Source: Oceanospirillales bacterium
GTDB lineage: Bacteria; Pseudomonadota; Gammaproteobacteria; Pseudomonadales; Balneatricaceae
Assembly (NCBI GenBank): GCA_018223185.1
Contig: JAAEYW010000003.1
Location: 266,869 to 330,868 of the forward strand
Direction of reading: 5' to 3'
DNA length: 64,000 nt
Made by a program: the position numbers and the translations under genes. Every line of letters starts with the position of its first letter. The first letter of the stretch is position 1. Positions 1 through 8,297 of this stretch are shown one piece after another. The notes under the pieces are model-generated. The model worked only from the letters and a program-made list of their open reading frames with translations. It was not told where the DNA came from and searched no databases.

Positions 1-254
1 ACAGGCATCACCTGCTGCACTCTGGCTGGCCGGTTCTCTTCCGTCACGCCGATCACATCAAACCACTGAAACCCCTGTTGAGAGATTGTAGAGGGAGAGA
101 ATCCGGCAGGAATACGGATCTCCAGATCAGGGTTACAGCGGTGCAGAATCTCAGCCAGCGGCCTCAGTGATTCAGGGCTGGCACCCACACCGTGAAACAT
201 CAATATAAGGGCTTCAGGAGTGGAATTCTGAGAGGTGAACTGGATAGCGGGCAT
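1..254 (-). CDS. YpfH-like serine esterase, N-terminal part (cut by window edge)
   Basis: The reverse strand from an ATG at 254 translates without a stop to the left edge, so only about 84 N-terminal residues are visible. The segment LILMFHGVGASPESL at about residues 16-30 is the first strand and oxyanion-loop region of an alpha/beta-hydrolase. QWFDVIGVTEENRPARV follows, which closely resembles the phospholipase/carboxylesterase (YpfH) subfamily, where a Q-W-F-x-V-x-G-I-T-E-x-N-R block precedes the helical part. The catalytic Ser, Asp and His lie beyond the edge and cannot be checked. A cytosolic esterase acting on small acyl esters is a family-based guess; the physiological substrate is unknown. 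Confidence 0.75.
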   Translation of the reverse strand, partial: MPAIQFTSQNSTPEALILMFHGVGASPESLRPLAEILHRCNPDLEIRIPAGFSPSTISQQGFQWFDVIGVTEENRPARVQQVMP

Positions 255-320
255 CGAATGGCACTGAATAGATTAATGAACAGGGCCGGTATTCTTGCAC
301 TAAGGGAGGGGAGGGGCAAG

Positions 321-650
321 TAGCTCAACGTCGCTGCGCAGGCTCGCAAAGAGCGCGAGAGCGCTAGTACTCGCAAAAAACGCGAGAGTGGCTAGAACGG
401 AAACTTCGTTTCCTGCTAGTGGTTAGACGCGACTGCGTCGCTTGCTAGGGAAGAGGAAGAGCCGTTTCTCGAACGTCGCTTCGCGACTTGCTCGTTGTTC
501 GTGGCTCGAAAAGGCACAAGCCTGTGGAGTTGTTGGATGTTTGTTCGTTGTGTGGAAGCGACGTCCCGTCGCGATGGACAAACGGCAGAGTGGCTTGAAC
601 ATCGCTGTGCGACTTGTTCTTTGTTCGTCGCTCAAAAAAACAAAAGTAAG
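321..650. repeat. Hairpin repeat array A1
   Basis: No gene is supported here. The block consists of short inverted repeats in tandem: GCTCGC/GCGCGAG at about 342-360, ACTCGC/GCGAGAGT at 369-389, GGAAAC-TTC-GTTTCC at 399-413, GCGAC-TGC-GTCGC at 429-441 and GTCGC-TTC-GCGAC at 475-487, plus degenerate units to about 650. CTAG tetranucleotides separate the units. A REP-like element lies at 550-578. Most of the block recurs at 1130-1345 on the other side of the higA gene. Short open frames in it are repeat translations, not genes. Confidence 0.85.
550..578 (+). repeat. REP-like element, stem CGACG/CGTCG
   Basis: TGTGGAAG is followed by stem CGACG, loop TCC, stem CGTCG, then CGATGG. It belongs to the second repeat family in this window (others near 1310, 4794, 8861 and the pair at 13484-13541). 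Constant flanks with a variable stem resemble REP sequences described in pseudomonads and relatives. Confidence 0.6.
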
Positions 651-657
651 AGCTGAA

Positions 658-963
658 TCATGCGGTTAGTTTTTCAATTCCTGCATATTTCTCTGCATCA
701 ACGCCTTCTTGTTCAGATTCCCAGACATCCAGTGCTGTTTGCATGTTCAGCCAGCTTTCCATGCTTGTGCCGGTGGCTTTGCCCAGACGGGTTGCCATAT
801 CTCTGGAACAGGGGATATGACCATTGATGAACAGTGACAGGTGTTTACGAGAAACCCCAAGTTTACGGGCGGCATCACTGATGCTGGTTTTCAGTGGAAC
901 CAACACATCATTCAGGAACACCTGACCCGGATGGGTGGGTTTACGATTGCGTACTCTACTCAT
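658..963 (-). CDS. higA: HigA-type antitoxin, XRE-family regulator
   Basis: A 101-residue protein starting at the ATG at 963 (MSRVRNRKPTHPGQVF). The opening R-x-P-x-H-P-G-x-x-x-x-x-x-x-L followed by a helix-turn-helix (ISDAARKLGVSRKHLSLFING, about residues 32-52) and a C-terminal W-L-x-x-Q-x-x-x-D-x-W is characteristic of the HigA antidote family. HigA normally binds its partner toxin HigB and represses the shared promoter. Here the toxin frame just upstream is badly damaged, so this is probably an orphan antitoxin. A longer reading frame upstream of 963 covers the toxin remnant in another frame and is not the likely start. Hairpin repeats lie on both sides. Confidence 0.88.
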   Translation of the reverse strand: MSRVRNRKPTHPGQVFLNDVLVPLKTSISDAARKLGVSRKHLSLFINGHIPCSRDMATRLGKATGTSMESWLNMQTALDVWESEQEGVDAEKYAGIEKLTA

Positions 964-974
964 TCCTTTGCGCC

Positions 975-1109
975 TTAATGATATTGTTGGTAGTCGACGA
1001 TGACGGCGTTTGTGCCTTCGAGTTTGAATGTTAGCCGCCATGCCCCGGAAACATTGATCGCCATTACGAATCCCTGTAACCAATCTGGTAACAAGTGTAG
1101 GTGGTGTTT
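975..1109 (-). pseudogene. higB: HigB (RelE-fold) toxin remnant
   Basis: Reading the reverse strand to a TAA at 975-977, 11 bases before higA, gives a C-terminal segment ending WRLTFKLEG-TNAVIVDYQQYH. This is the typical C-terminus of HigB mRNA interferases (W-R-(I/L)-x-F-x-F-x-x-x-x-A-x-x-V-D-Y-x-x-Y-H). Upstream the frame hits a stop at about 1110, and from about 1128 the sequence turns into hairpin repeats, so the N-terminal two-thirds, including the conserved basic residues, are gone. Order toxin-antitoxin is normal for higBA. The remaining 40-odd codons cannot make an active toxin. Confidence 0.75.
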
Positions 1110-1127
1110 TTAATGTCTGCAACCTAA

Positions 1128-1735
1128 AGCTCGCAGAGAGCGTGAGAGTGGCTAGTACTCGCAAAAAACGCGAGAGTGGCTAGAACGGAAACTTCGTTTC
1201 CTGCTAGTGGTTAGACGCGACTGCGTCGCTTGCTAGGGAAGAGCCGTTGCTCGTTGTTCGTCGCTCGAAAGGGCAAGAGCCTGACGAGTTGTTGGATGTT
1301 TGTTGGTTATGTGGGAGCGACGTCTCGTCGCGATTGAAAAAGAAAGAGTAGCGGGGACGGTCGCTTCGCGGGCTCGCAAAGGGCGCGAGAGTGGCTAGAC
1401 GTCACTGCGTGACTTGCTAGTGATTAGACGCGACTGCGTCGCTTGCCAGAAGAGCCGTAGCTCGTTGTTCGTGGTTTGAAAAAGCTTAAAGCCAGCTCGT
1501 TTTGCAGGGCTGGGATGGTTTTGTTGGCTTTCGGGGTTGAGCGGAGTGCTGTCTGGGAGTACATTCAGGTAATAACTTTTAGTTCGTTACCAGATTGCGA
1601 CAGCAATCATGCAGTTGGTCATGAAGACCCGGGGATCGGAGACGCAGCGCGTCTCACTGAAATGGATGTAACATGGATGCTTCTTTTAAGAGCCGTTGTT
1701 CGTGGCTCGTTGTTTGTTGCTCGAAAAAACTGACA
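1128..1735. repeat. Hairpin repeat array A2
   Basis: The block begins inside the broken higB gene. It repeats much of array A1: ACTCGC/GCGAGAGT, GGAAAC-TTC-GTTTCC and GCGAC-TGC-GTCGC within 1168-1232, and the module GAGCCGT…CTCGTTGTTCGT three times (near 1241, 1453 and 1688). It adds GTCAC-TGC-GTGAC at 1401-1413, a further GCGAC-TGC-GTCGC near 1429-1441 and GAGACGC-AGC-GCGTCTC at 1639-1655. A REP-like element lies at 1310-1338. Its right end overlaps the first codons of the next reading frame. Confidence 0.82.
1310..1338 (+). repeat. REP-like element, stem CGACG/CGTCG
   Basis: TGTGGGAG, stem CGACG, loop TCT, stem CGTCG, then CGATTG. Same family as the element at 550-578, lying at the equivalent place in the duplicated block. 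Confidence 0.6.
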
Positions 1736-2299
1736 CAGCAGGTTACTGCATATTCTACGCTTCAGTGCCTGATAGCCATTCTGACAGTGTCCCCGTTTAT
1801 ATCTATAAGCGTACAAGCTAATCCTCTGATCGATACCTACGTAAAGTTTAACCAGAATCTGACCTACGCCATTATGAAGCCGATGCGCGATAGCATGGGG
1901 GTGGCCCTTGAGTCTGTTAACGTCGAGTACCGCAATCAACCCGTGAGCTTCCAGTATCAGATGTGGCGGCTGCGCCCCAACAGCGTGTGTCAGCCACAGA
2001 AATACAGCCTGTTAAAGTATTCATCCTGTACTGAAGCGGCCAGCCAGTTCTTCCGGGAAACCTGCCAGACACTACAGCAGAACCCCACCGACTTACTGCT
2101 CTACCCAAACTACAAACGACTCTACTGTAACGCCGCCGCCAGCTATCAGCCCGTTATCGCCAAAGTCCGCCGCTCAGAACCGATGGATGAACGCACCCAA
2201 CAGCGCCAGCAGTGCTCAATGCTGACCATAAAAGCCGCCCGCACCCGTAAAACGATAGACATCTACGAACGCGATAAGGCATGTGGAGGAGACACATAA
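1673..2299 (+). CDS. Unknown exported protein
   Basis: A 208-residue open frame of unknown function. Residues 28-49 (STLQCLIAILTVSPFISISV then QA) look like a signal-peptide hydrophobic core with an A-type cleavage site before NPLIDTY. The mature part has about seven cysteines, compatible with disulphides in the periplasm, and no domain I recognise. The first 25 residues are translated from hairpin repeat A2, so the annotated ATG at 1673 may not be the original start; no convincing ribosome site or better start is visible. The repeat may have replaced the native 5' end. Its TAA precedes the next gene's ATG by one base, which suggests cotranslation with the DUF2726 protein. Confidence 0.6.
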   Translation: MDASFKSRCSWLVVCCSKKLTQQVTAYSTLQCLIAILTVSPFISISVQANPLIDTYVKFNQNLTYAIMKPMRDSMGVALESVNVEYRNQPVSFQYQMWRLRPNSVCQPQKYSLLKYSSCTEAASQFFRETCQTLQQNPTDLLLYPNYKRLYCNAAASYQPVIAKVRRSEPMDERTQQRQQCSMLTIKAARTRKTIDIYERDKACGGDT

Positions 2300-2300
2300 T

Positions 2301-2876
2301 ATGGATGCTTTCATCTTCCCGCTGCTACTGCTTATCGCGGTGGTTATTCTTGCCGGTTTTCTTAAAAATCTGAAAGGCTCCGGCACATCCACTAAAGAAG
2401 ACGGCTCGTCTTTAGGTTATCGGAAAAAAGGCCCGTTATTCACCCCTGCGGAACGTTCATTCTACGGTGTACTTCTACAAGCGATCGACACAGACAAATA
2501 CCAGGTGTTCGGCAAGGTCCGCGTCGCGGACCTGCTGGAACCCCAGCCCAGCCGCAACCGTAGCCAGTGGCAGAAAGCCTTTAACGGCATCAGCGCCAAA
2601 CACTTCGACTTCGTCATCTGCAAAACCGACGACCTGACCCCCGTCGCCGCCATCGAACTCGACGACAAAACCCACAACCAGAAACACCGCCAAAAACGCG
2701 ACGAACTCCTGAAAAACATCTGCCAACAATCACAACTCCAGCTCCTGAGAGTACCCGCACAATACGCCTATAAAACAGAAGTGCTGAAAATGATGCTGGC
2801 GAAAGAGTTGGAAGAAAAAACGGGTGCAGAGCCGTCTGAAATAGAGCTTGGTGATTTGAGAAGGGGAATTGGCTGA
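2301..2876 (+). CDS. Membrane-anchored DUF2726 protein
   Basis: 191 residues. The ATG at 2301 is chosen over 2283 because GGAGGAG at about 2285-2291 sits upstream at a normal distance and the previous gene stops at 2299. Residues 4-21 form one transmembrane helix. The rest matches DUF2726: LFTPAERSFYGVL, then KVRVADLLEP, then SAKHFDFVICK, then AAIELDDKTHN and KRDELL. The family is considered related to the PD-(D/E)XK nuclease fold; here the D-x(n)-E-x-D core is D (in HFDFVI) and E/D (in AIELDD), without an obvious catalytic Lys. It is found singly or fused in many proteobacteria; its function is not established. Forms a pair with the upstream exported protein. Confidence 0.85.
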   Translation: MDAFIFPLLLLIAVVILAGFLKNLKGSGTSTKEDGSSLGYRKKGPLFTPAERSFYGVLLQAIDTDKYQVFGKVRVADLLEPQPSRNRSQWQKAFNGISAKHFDFVICKTDDLTPVAAIELDDKTHNQKHRQKRDELLKNICQQSQLQLLRVPAQYAYKTEVLKMMLAKELEEKTGAEPSEIELGDLRRGIG

Positions 2877-2936
2877 AAAGCTTCTACTCGTATCTCCATT
2901 ATTCGTAATAAATTAAACTGTGCTATGGAAATCAGT

Positions 2937-4775
2937 ATGAAATTAAGTCAAGTACTATCCCAAATCAATCAAGTTGAACGATCAAAATTTGTTAGTTGCT
3001 TAGATAAAGTACGCACTGAGGCCATCAAAACAGATTCTGATCTAGAGCACCAGTTGACGACAGAAGGGCAGCTTAAAAGCGCATCGGGTAGTGAAATTAC
3101 TGAATTATTCAAAGTTGTAGCGAATCATTTTTGTGATTATATCCGCGAGCAAATAGCTTTAGGTGGCCCGCAGATTTCTCTTCTAATAAATATTCTTTCT
3201 CGTGATGGTAATAGTATTGCTCGTCAGTCATGGATTGAATCATTATATGTTGAAGAGCATGGTCGTCTTAGTGAACTTGCAATCGATATTTCAAAAGAGA
3301 TTGAAGAAGCAGAAACTGCTGACGGATATAATCGAGGACAGCGATTTTCTATATATCGAGATTGTTTTAAAATCGCTTATGAAAATGATCTTCGCTTAAA
3401 TCGCGAAGCTAAAGTCACGGATGATGAGCGCACAATCTTGAATGTCTTATCTGATCGTCTGGGAATGTCTAAAGATGAGGCTTTTGCTATTGAACACATT
3501 CAGGTTCCTGTGCCAATCAGTAATATTCAAGAAGCATTAAGTAGCCTTAGGGAACTTGGAGTTATTTTTATAGATAAGCGGAAGTCTGAAGTATTGGTTG
3601 CCGATGAAATTGTTGAATTGCTTCGAGTAATTCAAAATAAAGTAATTGCTGATAAATATACAACTCGAGTACTTCGTTCACTTTCAGATGCTGAGTTATC
3701 TGTAATTTTACGTAAGCATGGTGAAAAGTCGAGAGGGACTTCTCGGCAGGATAAAATAAAGTGGATTTCTCACTCAGGTGTTTCTATTAAAAATATCTTG
3801 GCTAGAGATATTTTTACTGATGAAAAAATAAGCGAAAGAAAAGATCGAATAAAGATTTTAATTGAAGATTTAAATCTATCAGTTGATAAGTTGGGCGCTA
3901 AACTGGATGAAAGAATTAATTTGCTAATCTCTGCATTTAAGAATAACTCTGATGCTGAATTTAACTTATTAAGTGCGAGTGGTTTTAGTGAATTAATAAC
4001 TGCATTGAAAGAAACGAAGCCAAGCGCTCTTGAACGTATTCGTGAGGAGTTTGAAATTGAGTCAACGGAGTCTCTAGACCCTGAACGTCTTCGTTCTTTA
4101 GGTGTATCTCCTTTAGATATTTTATATCTTTACTCGAATGATGAGGTCAGAGCTATACGCGATAGTATGGGCCTTTCTAAACGAGGAAATGCCCGTGTAG
4201 TTATTTTGGAAAGCTATGCTAGCGCAAATGATAAATTGATTGAACACTATGAATTATTGGCTTCTCGTGATCTTGCTGGCTTATCATTAGTTAATATTGA
4301 TATAAAAGAGGCGGAGTTGGGTCTTAAGTTTGAAGAAGTTACGAGAACAATGTTTGAAATTCTGGGCTTAGTTGTTGATGAGGAATTACGAAAGCAAATT
4401 AATACTGCCAAAGATAGGGCTGATATTATTGTATCCCTTGGCGGTGATGATGTAATTGTGTGCGAAGTTAAGTCACATAAGAATGGTGATTTTTCTAAGT
4501 ATTCTACAACGTCTCGGCAAGTGAAAGCGTATGTGAACCGTTGTGAATCAAATGGCAAGAGAGTCGCTCAAGTTTTGATTGTAGCGCCCAGTTTTTCTGA
4601 TGACTTCGTGTTAGCTGCCGAGTTGGATACGGATGTCAATATTTCACTGTTAGAGGCGAAAGGGTTAAAGGCAATTGTTACCGCCTATAAAGCAAAAAGG
4701 CATCCAAATTTCTCGGAAAAATTACTCACTAAGGGTGGATTACTCAAAGCTGATTTAATAGCTAAAACTATTTAA
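2937..4775 (+). CDS. Putative DNA-binding PD-(D/E)XK nuclease with SAP-like segments
   Basis: The frame opens at an ATG at 2925. A second ATG at 2937, with GGAA just upstream, is preferred and gives 612 residues. Numbering from the 2925 start, residues 467-590 carry a nuclease-type core: E470/E471 in a helix, R-A-D500-I-I-V, then V-I-V-C-E514-V-K516-S, then a helix with Q532. This is the D-(E/Q)-x-K pattern of Mrr-like restriction endonucleases. Residues 251-283 and 402-430 resemble SAP DNA-binding helices (L-S-D-A-E-L-x-x-I-L-R-K-H-G; S-N-D-E-V-R-A-I-R-D-S-M-G-L). Residues 195-235 look like a winged helix. No methyltransferase or helicase partner is next to it. Codon use is markedly AT-rich compared with its neighbours, suggesting recent transfer. 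A defence role is inferred only. Confidence 0.65.
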   Translation: MKLSQVLSQINQVERSKFVSCLDKVRTEAIKTDSDLEHQLTTEGQLKSASGSEITELFKVVANHFCDYIREQIALGGPQISLLINILSRDGNSIARQSWIESLYVEEHGRLSELAIDISKEIEEAETADGYNRGQRFSIYRDCFKIAYENDLRLNREAKVTDDERTILNVLSDRLGMSKDEAFAIEHIQVPVPISNIQEALSSLRELGVIFIDKRKSEVLVADEIVELLRVIQNKVIADKYTTRVLRSLSDAELSVILRKHGEKSRGTSRQDKIKWISHSGVSIKNILARDIFTDEKISERKDRIKILIEDLNLSVDKLGAKLDERINLLISAFKNNSDAEFNLLSASGFSELITALKETKPSALERIREEFEIESTESLDPERLRSLGVSPLDILYLYSNDEVRAIRDSMGLSKRGNARVVILESYASANDKLIEHYELLASRDLAGLSLVNIDIKEAELGLKFEEVTRTMFEILGLVVDEELRKQINTAKDRADIIVSLGGDDVIVCEVKSHKNGDFSKYSTTSRQVKAYVNRCESNGKRVAQVLIVAPSFSDDFVLAAELDTDVNISLLEAKGLKAIVTAYKAKRHPNFSEKLLTKGGLLKADLIAKTI

Positions 4776-4793
4776 ATTAAAGGATAATCCCGT

Positions 4794-4823
4794 TTCAATC
4801 GCCGCGAGGGCGCGCCTCCCACA
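4794..4823 (-). repeat. REP-like element after the nuclease gene
   Basis: Read on the minus strand: TGTGGGAG, then a partly paired CGCG-CCCT-CGCG core, then GCGATTG. It matches the flanks of the elements at 550 and 1310 in the opposite orientation. The stem is less regular than in the others. Confidence 0.5.
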
Positions 4824-4854
4824 GAATTGACATCTATCGCAGTTACCCATGACC

Positions 4855-4887
4855 AAAAAAGCCCAGACAAGTGTCTGGGCTTTTTAA
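4855..4887. terminator. Bidirectional terminator between nuclease gene and valS
   Basis: AAAAAAGCCCAGACA, loop AGTG, then TCTGGGCTTTTT. The nine-base-pair stem (GCCCAGACA with TCTGGGC) has A and T tracts on both sides, so it can serve both the plus-strand nuclease gene and the minus-strand valS. Confidence 0.8.
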
Positions 4888-4895
4888 CGTTTTTT

Positions 4896-4954
4896 CTAGC
4901 TACTAGCAAGCGGCGGAGCCGCGTCTAGCGAGGAGCGAAGCGACGTTCTAGCCA
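4896..4954. repeat. Hairpin repeat array A3
   Basis: Two units in the CTAGCAA orientation: GCGGC-GGA-GCCGC at 4910-4922 and an imperfect GAA-loop unit at 4930-4945, flanked by CTAGC and TTCTAGCCACT. It lies directly downstream of the valS stop codon. It is the only perfect copy seen with a GGA loop. Confidence 0.75.
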
Positions 4955-4960
4955 CTGTTG

Positions 4961-7831
4961 CTAAAGCGCCTCTATCTTCGAGAACTGCTCACTCAATTGA
5001 TCCAGCGATGCCTTGTACTCCGCCAATTTTGAGCGTTCTTTTAAGACGACCTCCTCCGGCGCATTAGCGACAAACTTGTCATTATTCAGCTTGCCTTCCA
5101 GACGTCCGGCTTCTTTCTGCAGCTTGTCCATCTCTTTCTTCAGACGGGCCAGTTCGGCGTCTTTGTCGATCAGGCCGGCCATGGGCACCAGTACCTGCAT
5201 ATCGCCGACCAGCTGGACTGCGGACATCGGTGCTTCTTCACCGGCTTCTAGCCAGGTGATTGAGCTCAGAGAGGCCAGTTTAGCCAGGAAGGAGCGGTTG
5301 GCGTCCAGACGGGTTTTATCCTCGGCGGTGCCTTTCTGAATCAGGATATCCAGCCCTTTCGCCGGGGAGATGCCCATCTCGCCGCGGATGTTACGCACAC
5401 CGGTGATGATGCCTTTCAGCCAGTTGATATCGGCTTCGGCGGCGGCATCATGTTTATCTTGATTGGCAACCGGGAAGGGTTGCAGCATGATGGTGTCGCC
5501 CTCGACACCGGCCAGCTCTTTGATTGACTGCCAGATCTCTTCGGTGATGTACGGCATGATCGGGTGAGTGAGTCGCAGAATCACTTCCAGTGCGCGGACC
5601 AGAGTGCGACGGGTGCCGCGCTTGGCTTCGGCGGAGGCGTTCTCATCCCACAGCACCGGCTTGGACAGTTCCAGATACCAGCCGCAGTATTCGTTCCAGA
5701 TGAAGTCATACAGCGTCTGAGAAGCCAGGTCGAAACGGTATTCGTCCAGATGTTTTGTCACTTCGGCTTCGACTTTCTGCAGTTCACTGGCGATCCAGCG
5801 GTCGGCCAGCGACAGCGTCACTTCACCACCGGACTCGCCAGACGTGCCTTGTCCACAGTCTTCGCCTTCGGTGTTCATCTGCACGTAGCGGGCGGCGTTC
5901 CAGATTTTGTTACAGAAGTTACGGTAACCTTCCAGTCGTTTCACATCCCAGTTGATATCACGGCCGGTTGAGGCCAGTGCTGCCAGGGTGAAGCGCATGG
6001 CGTCGGTGCCGTGGGCGGCGATCCCTTCAGGGAACTGCTTTTCGGTCCGCTTGGCGATCTTCTCTGCCAGTTGTGGCTGCATCATGTTGCCGGTGCGTTT
6101 TTCCAGCAGTTCTGGCAGGCTGATACCGTCGATCATATCCAGCGGGTCGAGTACGTTACCCTTAGACTTGGACATCTTGTCGCCGTTCTCGTCACGGATC
6201 AGACCGGTCACGTAAACGGTTTTGAACGGTACCTGCGGCTTGCCCTCATCATCTTTGATCAGGTGCATGGTCATCATCATCATCCGGGCAACCCAGAAGA
6301 AGATGATATCGAAACCGGTCACCAGCACATCAGTGGGGTGGAAGGTTTGCAGGCGTTCGGTGTTTTCCGGCCAGCCCAGGGTGCCAAAGGTCCACAGGCC
6401 AGAGCTGAACCAGGTGTCCAGTACGTCATCGTCCTGACGCAGCTCGGTTTGCAGGTCCAGGCCATATTTTTCCCGCGCGGCATCGGCATCCTTGGCAACG
6501 TAGACATTGCCCTGATTGTCGTAGAACGCCGGAATCCGGTGGCCCCACCACAGCTGACGGGAGATACACCAGTCCTGAATGTCACGCATCCAGGCGAAGA
6601 ACATGTTTTCATACTGCTTGGGTACGAACTTGATGTCGCCGTTCTCAACCGCTTCAATGGCCGGGCCGGAGAGGGTTTTGGCATCGGCAAACCACTGGTC
6701 GGTGAGCATCGGCTCGATTACCACACCGCCACGGTCACCGTAGGGGATGGTCATATCGTTTTCTTCGATCTTCACCAGCAGGCCGGCTGCTTCCATATCC
6801 GCTACAATCGCCTTACGGGCGGCGAAGCGCTCCATGCCGCGATAGGCTTCCGGCAGGGTTTTATCAATCTCGTGGTTTTCGCTGCCATCGGTGTTGAAGG
6901 TTTCCGCTTCATTGCGGATATCACCGTTGAGTGTGAGGATGTTAATCATCGGCAGCTGGCAACGCTTGCCCACTTCATTATCGTTGAAGTCGTGAGCCGG
7001 GGTGATCTTCACGCACCCGGAGCCTTTCTCCATATCGGCGTGTTCATCGCCGACAATCGGGATGCGACGGCCAACCAGTGGCAGGATGATCTCTTTGCCG
7101 ATCAGGTCTTTATAGCGGTCATCGTCCGGGTTAACCGCCACACCGGTATCACCCAGCATTGTTTCCGGACGGGTGGTGCCGACCACCAGATAGTCTTCAC
7201 CGGCCGCGGTTTTAACGCCATCGGCCAGAGGATAACGCAGATACCACATCTTGCCTTTAACGTCGCGGTTTTCCACTTCAAGATCGGAGATCGCAGTGTG
7301 CAGTTTAGGGTCCCAGTTTACCAGGCGCTTACCACGGTAGATCAGGCCTTCATCATAGAGACGGATGAACACTTCCTGCACGGCGTTGTAGAAGCCGGAA
7401 TCCATGGTGAAGCGTTCGGTCGGCCAGTCAACCGAGTCGCCCAGGCGGCGCATCTGGTTGGTGATCATGCCACCGGATTCTGCTTTCCACTCCCAGATCT
7501 TTTCGATAAAGGCATCGCGGCCCAGATCGTGACGGGTTTTCTGCTCTTCGGCGGCCAGCTTGCGTTCAACCACCATCTGGGTGGCGATACCTGCATGGTC
7601 GGTACCGACCTGCCACAGGGTGTTTTTACCCTTCATCCGCTGATAGCGGATCAGAGCATCCATGATAGTGTGCTGGAAAGCATGACCCATATGCAGGCTG
7701 CCGGTGACGTTCGGCGGCGGAATCATAATGCTGTAGGCATCGCCTTTACCGGATGGGGCAAAGTAACCTTTTTCTTCCCAGGTTTTGTACCAGGATTTCT
7801 CGATCTCGTGCGGCTGGTAGGTGGTATCCAT
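4961..7831 (-). CDS. valS: Valyl-tRNA synthetase
   Basis: 956 residues, close to the E. coli length. Class I aminoacyl-tRNA synthetase charging tRNA-Val, with an editing domain that clears Thr-AMP/Thr-tRNA. The HIGH-type motif [14 protein letters not shown] is at about residue 40 and the KMSKS motif [10 protein letters not shown] at about residue 555. The CP1 editing domain lies between them, an anticodon-binding domain follows, and the last 70 residues form the basic coiled-coil arm ([17 protein letters not shown]). The start ATG at 7831 precedes [15 protein letters not shown], typical for the family. It is usually linked to holC and pepA in gammaproteobacteria; here repeat arrays and a foreign gene separate them. 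Confidence 0.98.
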   Translation of the reverse strand: MDTTYQPHEIEKSWYKTWEEKGYFAPSGKGDAYSIMIPPPNVTGSLHMGHAFQHTIMDALIRYQRMKGKNTLWQVGTDHAGIATQMVVERKLAAEEQKTRHDLGRDAFIEKIWEWKAESGGMITNQMRRLGDSVDWPTERFTMDSGFYNAVQEVFIRLYDEGLIYRGKRLVNWDPKLHTAISDLEVENRDVKGKMWYLRYPLADGVKTAAGEDYLVVGTTRPETMLGDTGVAVNPDDDRYKDLIGKEIILPLVGRRIPIVGDEHADMEKGSGCVKITPAHDFNDNEVGKRCQLPMINILTLNGDIRNEAETFNTDGSENHEIDKTLPEAYRGMERFAARKAIVADMEAAGLLVKIEENDMTIPYGDRGGVVIEPMLTDQWFADAKTLSGPAIEAVENGDIKFVPKQYENMFFAWMRDIQDWCISRQLWWGHRIPAFYDNQGNVYVAKDADAAREKYGLDLQTELRQDDDVLDTWFSSGLWTFGTLGWPENTERLQTFHPTDVLVTGFDIIFFWVARMMMMTMHLIKDDEGKPQVPFKTVYVTGLIRDENGDKMSKSKGNVLDPLDMIDGISLPELLEKRTGNMMQPQLAEKIAKRTEKQFPEGIAAHGTDAMRFTLAALASTGRDINWDVKRLEGYRNFCNKIWNAARYVQMNTEGEDCGQGTSGESGGEVTLSLADRWIASELQKVEAEVTKHLDEYRFDLASQTLYDFIWNEYCGWYLELSKPVLWDENASAEAKRGTRRTLVRALEVILRLTHPIMPYITEEIWQSIKELAGVEGDTIMLQPFPVANQDKHDAAAEADINWLKGIITGVRNIRGEMGISPAKGLDILIQKGTAEDKTRLDANRSFLAKLASLSSITWLEAGEEAPMSAVQLVGDMQVLVPMAGLIDKDAELARLKKEMDKLQKEAGRLEGKLNNDKFVANAPEEVVLKERSKLAEYKASLDQLSEQFSKIEAL

Positions 7832-7961
7832 TAATAGACCGTGCTCTCAAAGCTAGAATTAGTGCAAAAAAATAGTCGCATATTATAACGCCCGCAGGGC
7901 GGTTAAGCGAGGGGTAAAAGCCGTGGCGGGGTGCCCGAACCTAATGCCTGGCGCTATTAAG

Positions 7962-8215
7962 TAGCCAGAACGGAAACTTCGTTTCCTGCTAGGCGTTAGA
8001 CGCGACTGCGTCGCTTGCTAGATGTAAGAGCAGTCGCTAGATGTGCTTCGCACTTGCTAGTGGTTAGAACGGAGCCTGCGGCTCCTGCTAGAAAAAGCGC
8101 AGATCAAGAGCATGGTTCTGTAGTATCGACATTCTTCTTTTGCTCTTTGTTTTTTCTAGCGAGCGACGCAGTCGCGTCTAACCACTAGCAAGTCGCGAAG
8201 CGACGTCTAGCGACT
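7962..8215. repeat. Hairpin repeat array A4, dyad form
   Basis: Left arm: GGAAAC-TTC-GTTTCC near 7974-7988, GCGAC-TGC-GTCGC near 7999-8011, GTGC-TTC-GCAC at 8043-8053 and GGAGCC-TGC-GGCTCC at 8071-8085. It ends in GCTAGAAAAAGC at about 8087. After a spacer of about 50 bases comes TTTTTTCTAGC and a right arm in reverse orientation: GCGAC-GCA-GTCGC at 8163-8175 and GTCGC-GAA-GCGAC at 8192-8204. Together these fill the 466-base gap between valS and the four-helix-bundle gene; no other gene is visible there. Confidence 0.88.
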
Positions 8216-8297
8216 TATTCCCGAATGGTATCACCATTGTGAACTGCGTTTTTTTTGAACTAGACTATTTTTCAGAAACGACAAAAAGGATTTTGTT

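Noticed and set aside
442..669. Short open frames inside repeat arrays A1 and A2
   Set aside because: They are translations of the hairpin units and their composition follows the repeat; there is no ribosome site or homology.
1128..1735. CRISPR array
   Set aside because: Units are palindromic with variable stems and irregular spacing, with no constant direct repeat separated by unique spacers of equal length, and no cas gene.
5564..5971. Plus-strand frames within the valS 3' half
   Set aside because: They overlap conserved valS coding sequence on the other strand and show no independent signals.
6011..7834. A 607-codon open frame on the plus strand
   Set aside because: It runs fully antisense to valS and has no recognisable domain; it is a codon-bias shadow of the GC-rich valS gene.
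7962..8215. Integron attC sites or cassette array
   Set aside because: The GTTRRRY R-boxes and integrase are missing, and the arrays are mostly single sites scattered between core genes.
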